A stretch of 7,608 nt of DNA, from assembly GCA_030019105.1 (NCBI GenBank), contig JASEGY010000160.1, positions 1 to 7,608 on the forward strand. The letters run 5' to 3'. Below are positions 4,008 to 7,608 of this stretch, piece by piece; positions within the stretch are counted from its first letter, which is position 1; the number at the start of each line of letters is the position of its first letter. This stretch comes from a bacterium (GTDB taxonomy: Bacteria > UBA9089 > JASEGY01). Position numbers and translations under genes: made by a program. Below the pieces are notes generated by a model, which was not told the origin of the DNA, ran no database searches, and saw nothing but the letters and a program-made list of their open reading frames with translations.

Positions 4008-6188
4008 TTAAAACAGATGATTTTTGACCACCAAAGCAGCAAAGACCACACTCACCATGCTCATCAGCTTAATAAGGATATTAAGTGATGGACCACAAGT
4101 ATCTTTAAATGGATCACCTACCGTATCACCAACTACTCCTGCCTTATGGGCGTCAGAACCCTTGCCGCCGAAATGGCCTGACTCAATATACTTCTTGGCA
4201 TTATCCCAGGCTCCGCCGGCATTGGCCATCATAATAGCCAGAACAAAACCGGAAGACAGCGCCCCGCCTAAGAGGGCAAAGACCATCTCAGGTCCCCCGA
4301 TAAGGCCGGCCGCAATAGGCACAATGATAGCCATCAAAGAAGGAACTATCATTTCTCTCTGGGCTGCGGCCGTGCTGATTTTGACACAGACGGCATAATC
4401 CGGCTTGGCCTTGCCTTCTAATATCCCTTTTATTTCTCTAAACTGACGCCTTACTTCTTCCACCATCCTGGAAGCAGCCCGGCCAACGGCCATCATCGTT
4501 AGAGAACTAAAGAGGTAAGGCATCATGGCCCCGATGAAGATGCCGCACAGTATCTTGGGGTTAAGAATAGAAAGGTTAAACAACTCCCCGGCCCGGGCAT
4601 GCCATTCTTCAAATGATAGCATCTCTGCGGCCTGGGGCAACCATTCCTTATATAATACCATGTGGACCTCATCGTAATAAGCGGCCAGCAGGGCCAGGGC
4701 AGTCAAGGCCGCCGAACCGATGGCAAAACCTTTCCCGGTAGCCGCGGTAGTATTGCCCAGGGCATCGAGGGCATCTGTCCGCTTTCTAACCTCTGGTTCC
4801 AAACCGGCCATTTCAGCTATCCCACCGGCATTATCCGCCACCGGGCCATAAGCATCAGTGGCCAGGGTTATGCCCAGGGTAGAAAGCATACCTACCGCCG
4901 CAATCCCAATACCATAAAGTCCTATCGCCGGTTCAGCGATTGAGCCTCCGGAGACAAAAAAGCTGCCCAGGATACCAAGCACAATCGTCAAGACCGGTAT
5001 GGCGGTTGAAAGCATGCCTACCCCCAGACCGGCAATGATCACCGTGGCTGCTCCGGTTTGAGCCTGTTGAGCAATCCCCTTAGTAGGAGAGTAATGATCC
5101 GAGGTAAAGTATTCCGTGGAGAACCCGATAATATTCCCGGCCACCAGACCAATGATAATTGCCCACCAGATACCAACATTATCCGGGCCAAGGGTATATT
5201 GCACCAGGAAATAACTGCCAATGCAGATAAGAATACTGGCTGAATATATTCCGGTCCTGAGCGCCTTCAAAAGGACTTCCTGTTTAGCTTCCTCGCCGGA
5301 TCTAACTAAGAAGGTGCCAATAATGGAACATATAACCCCGACCGTGGCCATAACCATCGGAACAGTAACTGCCTGAAGGGCCAATCCCTGAGAGGCAAAA
5401 GCGGCTGCTCCCAAAACCATGGTGGCCACGATGGAGCCTACATAAGATTCATAAAGGTCCGCCCCCATGCCGGCCACATCACCCACGTTGTCTCCCACAT
5501 TGTCAGCAATCGTCGCCGGGTTGCGGGGGTCATCTTCGGGTATCCCGGCCTCGACTTTACCAACCAGGTCAGCTCCTACATCGGCGGCCTTGGTAAATAT
5601 TCCTCCCCCAACCCTGGCAAATAAGGCCATGAAACTGGCCCCCATTTCAAAGGTGAGCATGGTCGAGGTGATATGCCGGATGACATCGTTCAGAGGCATG
5701 TCAGGGGACTGTGTTGCATACCACCATTTCAAAAATGTATACCAGATAGAGAGATCCAGCAGACCCAGTCCAACTACCATCATACCCATCACGGTCCCGC
5801 TGGAAAAAGCGACCCGTAATCCACTGTTTAAACTTGTCTTGGCTGCCCAGGCTGTTCTGGAGTTAGCATAAGTAGCTATCTTCATCCCCAGAAATCCTGA
5901 TAACCCCGAAAAGAAACCACCCGTAAGAAAGGCAAAGGGAACAAACCAGGTTAAATACCCCCGGCCAGCCATGGCGGCCAGGATAATAACCATAATTATA
6001 AAAAAGATGGTTATCACCCCATACTGCCGTTTAAGGTACGCATTAGCCCCTTCACGAACGTATTGGGATATCTCTGCCATGCGTTTGGTGCCTTCACTCT
6101 TTTTCATAATACTTGCCCAGAGATACCCGGAAAAAAGCAAGGCGGCAATTGAGCCCACCCACGTAAGCCACATAAGGTCTCGTTCCAT
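4008..6188 (-). CDS. hppA: K+-dependent membrane-bound ion-pumping pyrophosphatase
   Basis: A 726-residue integral membrane protein, a normal length for the family. It hydrolyses pyrophosphate and moves H+ or Na+ across the membrane. The substrate and Mg-binding motifs are all present: [14 protein letters not shown] (198-211), [10 protein letters not shown] (216-225) followed by DNVGDNVGD (229-237), [13 protein letters not shown] (448-460), [11 protein letters not shown] (656-666) and [16 protein letters not shown] (681-696). At the GNTTAA motif (478-483) residue 482 is Ala; in K+-independent enzymes this position is Lys, so the enzyme is predicted to need K+. Glu247 in YESYVGS is at the position typical of Na+-pumping and K+-dependent forms. 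I favour a Na+ or dual pump, but the ion cannot be settled by reading. The ATG at 6188 has AAGGAGG (6201-6207) twelve bases upstream. It stands between holA and rpsF on the same strand. Confidence 0.97.
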   Translation of the reverse strand: MERDLMWLTWVGSIAALLFSGYLWASIMKKSEGTKRMAEISQYVREGANAYLKRQYGVITIFFIIMVIILAAMAGRGYLTWFVPFAFLTGGFFSGLSGFLGMKIATYANSRTAWAAKTSLNSGLRVAFSSGTVMGMMVVGLGLLDLSIWYTFLKWWYATQSPDMPLNDVIRHITSTMLTFEMGASFMALFARVGGGIFTKAADVGADLVGKVEAGIPEDDPRNPATIADNVGDNVGDVAGMGADLYESYVGSIVATMVLGAAAFASQGLALQAVTVPMVMATVGVICSIIGTFLVRSGEEAKQEVLLKALRTGIYSASILICIGSYFLVQYTLGPDNVGIWWAIIIGLVAGNIIGFSTEYFTSDHYSPTKGIAQQAQTGAATVIIAGLGVGMLSTAIPVLTIVLGILGSFFVSGGSIAEPAIGLYGIGIAAVGMLSTLGITLATDAYGPVADNAGGIAEMAGLEPEVRKRTDALDALGNTTAATGKGFAIGSAALTALALLAAYYDEVHMVLYKEWLPQAAEMLSFEEWHARAGELFNLSILNPKILCGIFIGAMMPYLFSSLTMMAVGRAASRMVEEVRRQFREIKGILEGKAKPDYAVCVKISTAAAQREMIVPSLMAIIVPIAAGLIGGPEMVFALLGGALSSGFVLAIMMANAGGAWDNAKKYIESGHFGGKGSDAHKAGVVGDTVGDPFKDTCGPSLNILIKLMSMVSVVFAALVVKNHLF

Positions 6189-6223
6189 TAGACTGATTCT
6201 CCTCCTTAAATAAGTTGCAAGCC

Positions 6224-6247
6224 TTCAGCCATCAGCTGATACCTGAA
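6224..6247. repeat. 24-nt dyad in the hppA leader, degenerate heptamer hairpin
   Basis: TTCAG, cc, ATCAG, CTGAT, ac, CTGAA form a nearly perfect dyad centred at 6235/6236. The core atcagctgat is an exact palindrome. The spacing of TCAG and CTGA is seven bases on each side, matching the heptamer architecture of other intergenic hairpins here but without a loop. It lies about 14-37 bases past the predicted transcription start, so an operator role is possible, but a decayed repeat is just as likely. Confidence 0.5.
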
Positions 6248-6266
6248 CACTTAATTATAGTTTCAT

Positions 6267-6295
6267 AGCATACTCGATATTAATCAGTTTGTCAA
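6267..6295 (-). promoter_or_regulatory. Predicted sigma-70-type promoter for hppA
   Basis: On the minus strand TTGACA (6290-6295, perfect -35) is followed by a 17-base spacer and TATGCT (6267-6272, four of six matches to the -10 consensus). Transcription would start near 6260, giving an untranslated leader of about 70 bases before the hppA ATG. The -35 box contains the TGA stop codon of holA. This would let hppA, and perhaps the genes beyond it, be transcribed independently of holA. A nearby TATAAT (6254-6259) has no well-spaced -35. Confidence 0.6.
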
Positions 6296-7356
6296 GAAAA
6301 ATCTTTACGTAGTCCCAGAATGAGGAGTTCCATCCTTAGATCGCTCGCCTCTTCCGATTTGAGGGCAAGGTCGGTATCCAGCAAGGTCTTAAAGGCATTC
6401 AACAATTGTTTTTCGGTAAATAATTTTGTCTGCTGAAATATACGCGTAATCTGCTTTTTAGATCGAATCTTCAACCTGGAAGCCACCTCAAGCATGGGAA
6501 CACCCTGGGCCAGCATCAGGCCGGCTTGCCAGAGGAGACGAAAATGACGGGTGATCATAAAGAGGATTTTTACCGGGGATTCACCTCTGTCCCTGAGTTG
6601 ATTAAATCGCTTAAGGGCCGTTGTTGTTTCCCTTTGTCCCACAGAGTCGATCAAATCAAAGATCGAATCAGCCTCTCCAGGACTGATCACCTCTTCTACA
6701 TCCTGAACATTAATAGTCTTCCTTGTCCCGGTAAAGGTTACAAGTTTTTCCACCTCAGCCGCTAATGCCTGCCGGCTGGTCCCAATGAGTTGGCCCAGAA
6801 GAAGAGCTGCTTGAGAAGCAATCTTTTTCCCCTGGTCCTGGCAAAGTTTGGTTACATACGCCTGGACTTGATTTTCCCACATTGCCCAGAAAGTAACCAC
6901 CGCCCCGGTCTGGGATATGGTCTGGCACTCAGCCTCAGTAAATTGCTTAGCCTCAGTTTTGGATTTGGCCTTGCGTTCGGCATCAGTCTCCTGTTTTTTA
7001 GCCCAGAGGATGAGACAGGTGGTGGGGGATGGAGACTTGAGGTAGGAAAGGAGTTTCTTTTTCTCGGGCTTGGGAAGGGCATTAGCTTCTTTAACTACTA
7101 CTAATCGTTTGGAAGCCATCTGAGGCAAGGTCAGGCAGAGGGAAAGGATGGCGGCCGCATCCTGTTTCTCTCCGTCAAGGACATCATAGTTAAATGCCAA
7201 AGCACTCCGGTCAGGAAAAAGGATGGTTTTTAGTTTTTGAAGGACGCGAGTCTTATCGGCCTCTTCTTCTCCCAAAAAGAGATATACCGGAAGTATTTCT
7301 CCCTTATCCAGCCTGAAGATAATGTCTTCGTAGCCTAAATTGCGCTGGTAGCTCAT
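6292..7356 (-). CDS. holA: DNA polymerase III delta subunit (clamp loader)
   Basis: A 354-residue protein matching HolA. The N-terminal domain begins with ILPVYLFLGEE (21-31), a degenerate P-loop region without ATP-binding lysine, as expected for delta. The next hallmarks are LVVVKEAN (85-92), LAAEVEKLVTF (198-208), SIFDLIDSVGQ (231-241), GESPVKILFMITRHFRLL (258-275) and the C-terminal LRMELLILGL (340-349). Delta opens the beta sliding clamp within the clamp loader. Residues about 121-145 are a Lys/Glu/Thr/Ala-rich stretch (AERKAKSKTEAKQFTEAE) longer than in typical delta proteins, with the DNA motif actgaggct used twice; it looks like a loop insertion. The ATG at 7356 has no good Shine-Dalgarno motif; the nearest purine-rich sequence is aaaaatgaaaa. 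Earlier ATGs nearby are out of frame. The stop codon overlaps the hppA -35 box. Confidence 0.93.
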   Translation of the reverse strand: MSYQRNLGYEDIIFRLDKGEILPVYLFLGEEEADKTRVLQKLKTILFPDRSALAFNYDVLDGEKQDAAAILSLCLTLPQMASKRLVVVKEANALPKPEKKKLLSYLKSPSPTTCLILWAKKQETDAERKAKSKTEAKQFTEAECQTISQTGAVVTFWAMWENQVQAYVTKLCQDQGKKIASQAALLLGQLIGTSRQALAAEVEKLVTFTGTRKTINVQDVEEVISPGEADSIFDLIDSVGQRETTTALKRFNQLRDRGESPVKILFMITRHFRLLWQAGLMLAQGVPMLEVASRLKIRSKKQITRIFQQTKLFTEKQLLNAFKTLLDTDLALKSEEASDLRMELLILGLRKDFS

Positions 7357-7455
7357 TTTTCATTTTTACATTGCTGGGGAGCAACCCGAGTGCCTCTCAA
7401 GGTTATAGTATTACCCCGCAACATTTGCGTTGTCCGCGAGAATCATGGCAAACAC

Positions 7456-7509
7456 AGGAGTCAGGAATCAGGAGAAAGATGTGATCCTGACCCCTGACAC
7501 CTGACTCCT
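7456..7509. repeat. CAGGAGT-heptamer hairpin upstream of holA
   Basis: The left arm reads CAGGAGT CAGGAAT CAGGAG from 7455. The right arm, from about 7485, reads CCTGACC CCTGACA CCTGACT CC. aggagtcagg (7456-7465) pairs perfectly with 7500-7509, then tcagg (7468-7472) pairs with 7493-7497 after a two-base mismatch. It lies about 100 bases upstream of holA, in a region with no ORF I can support. Confidence 0.88.
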
Positions 7510-7524
7510 AATATTGGTTTGGTT

Positions 7525-7559
7525 GCGGCTTAGCCGCGCTAGGTATGTATGTATGTATC
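7525..7559. repeat. Short GC hairpin followed by GTAT microsatellite
   Basis: GCGGC (7525-7529) and GCCGC (7533-7537) form a 5-bp hairpin with a TTA loop. Five bases later come tandem GTAT/TATG tetranucleotides (7543-7558, about four units). No gene is apparent. From 7357 to 7608 the window holds only such repeats, apart from a weak TTGCT-gggg-AGCAA hairpin at 7371-7384, just before the holA start. Confidence 0.75.
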
Positions 7560-7587
7560 TTCTTCAAATCTAAGGGTAAGAGCCAAA

Positions 7588-7608
7588 GGGTTCAAAGTTC
7601 AGGGTTCA
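7588..7608. repeat. GTTCAAA/GTTCAGG heptamer array cut by the right window edge
   Basis: GTTCAAA (7590-7596), GTTCAGG (7597-7603) and GTTCA (7604-7608) show a seven-base period. By analogy with the other intergenic arrays, an inverted arm (TGAAC-containing heptamers) is expected just outside the window. Only two and a half units are visible. Confidence 0.6.

Noticed and set aside
4024..4398. Plus-strand open frame antisense to hppA (124 codons)
   Set aside because: It has no recognisable motif, is fully antisense to a strongly conserved gene and is a by-product of its composition.
5467..5871. Plus-strand open frame antisense to hppA (134 codons)
   Set aside because: Same reason: low-complexity Ala/Pro/Thr/Ser sequence opposite conserved pyrophosphatase motifs.
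6254..6259. Perfect TATAAT on the minus strand as the main hppA -10 box
   Set aside because: The TTGACA is 30 bases away and no hexamer at 16-18 bases resembles a -35; TATGCT has the right spacing.
7385..7440. Promoter for holA (TATAAC or TAATAC near 7403-7414, minus strand)
   Set aside because: No convincing -35 with correct spacing; the matches are too weak to annotate.

Overview
The window looks like a bacterial chromosome segment, probably from an uncultivated lineage with a repeat-rich genome; I cannot name the phylum from the sequence. The core is a housekeeping cluster on the minus strand, read right to left: holA (DNA polymerase III delta), hppA (membrane pyrophosphatase), rpsF, ssb, rpsR and a yybS/DUF2232 membrane protein gene. 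The order rpsF-ssb-rpsR-yybS is a classic bacterial ribosomal and replication neighbourhood. At the left edge, on the plus strand and converging on it, is the 3' part of a YkgJ/FliB-type cysteine-cluster protein whose 5' end lies outside the window.

Layout: 2-1045 partial FliB-like CDS; 1046-1317 two back-to-back palindromic repeat elements; 1318-2328 yybS-like gene; 2329-2723 a second copy of one of those elements, split by a 228-bp MITE-like insertion; 2724-3077 rpsR with a repeat-encoded N-terminal extension; 3107-3559 ssb; 3565-3915 rpsF; 3916-4007 rpsF ribosome binding site and a hairpin; 4008-6188 hppA; 6189-6291 hppA leader with a good sigma-70-type promoter that overlaps the holA stop codon; 6292-7356 holA; 7357-7608 non-coding, with further hairpin and tandem repeats.

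Two layers of repeats are the unusual part. (1) The gaps between genes hold inverted repeats whose arms are built of tandem heptanucleotides. The heptamer differs from place to place (GTTGTAA, GAAATTG, GGTATCT, CAGGAGT, probably GTTCAAA and a degenerate CTGATNN), but the architecture is the same. (2) An 18-bp GC-rich repeat, open in all six frames, sits inside two unrelated genes (the FliB-like gene and the yybS-like gene). It has the same orientation relative to coding but a different reading frame in each. Its copies differ in ways that preserve a 6-bp hairpin stem. A third, unrelated 15-bp coding repeat extends ribosomal protein bS18.

Functionally, rpsF, ssb and rpsR make two small-subunit ribosomal proteins and the single-stranded DNA binding protein. 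HolA is part of the replicative clamp loader. HppA couples pyrophosphate hydrolysis to ion pumping, which fits removal of pyrophosphate released by replication and other biosynthesis, although that link is inference from gene order.
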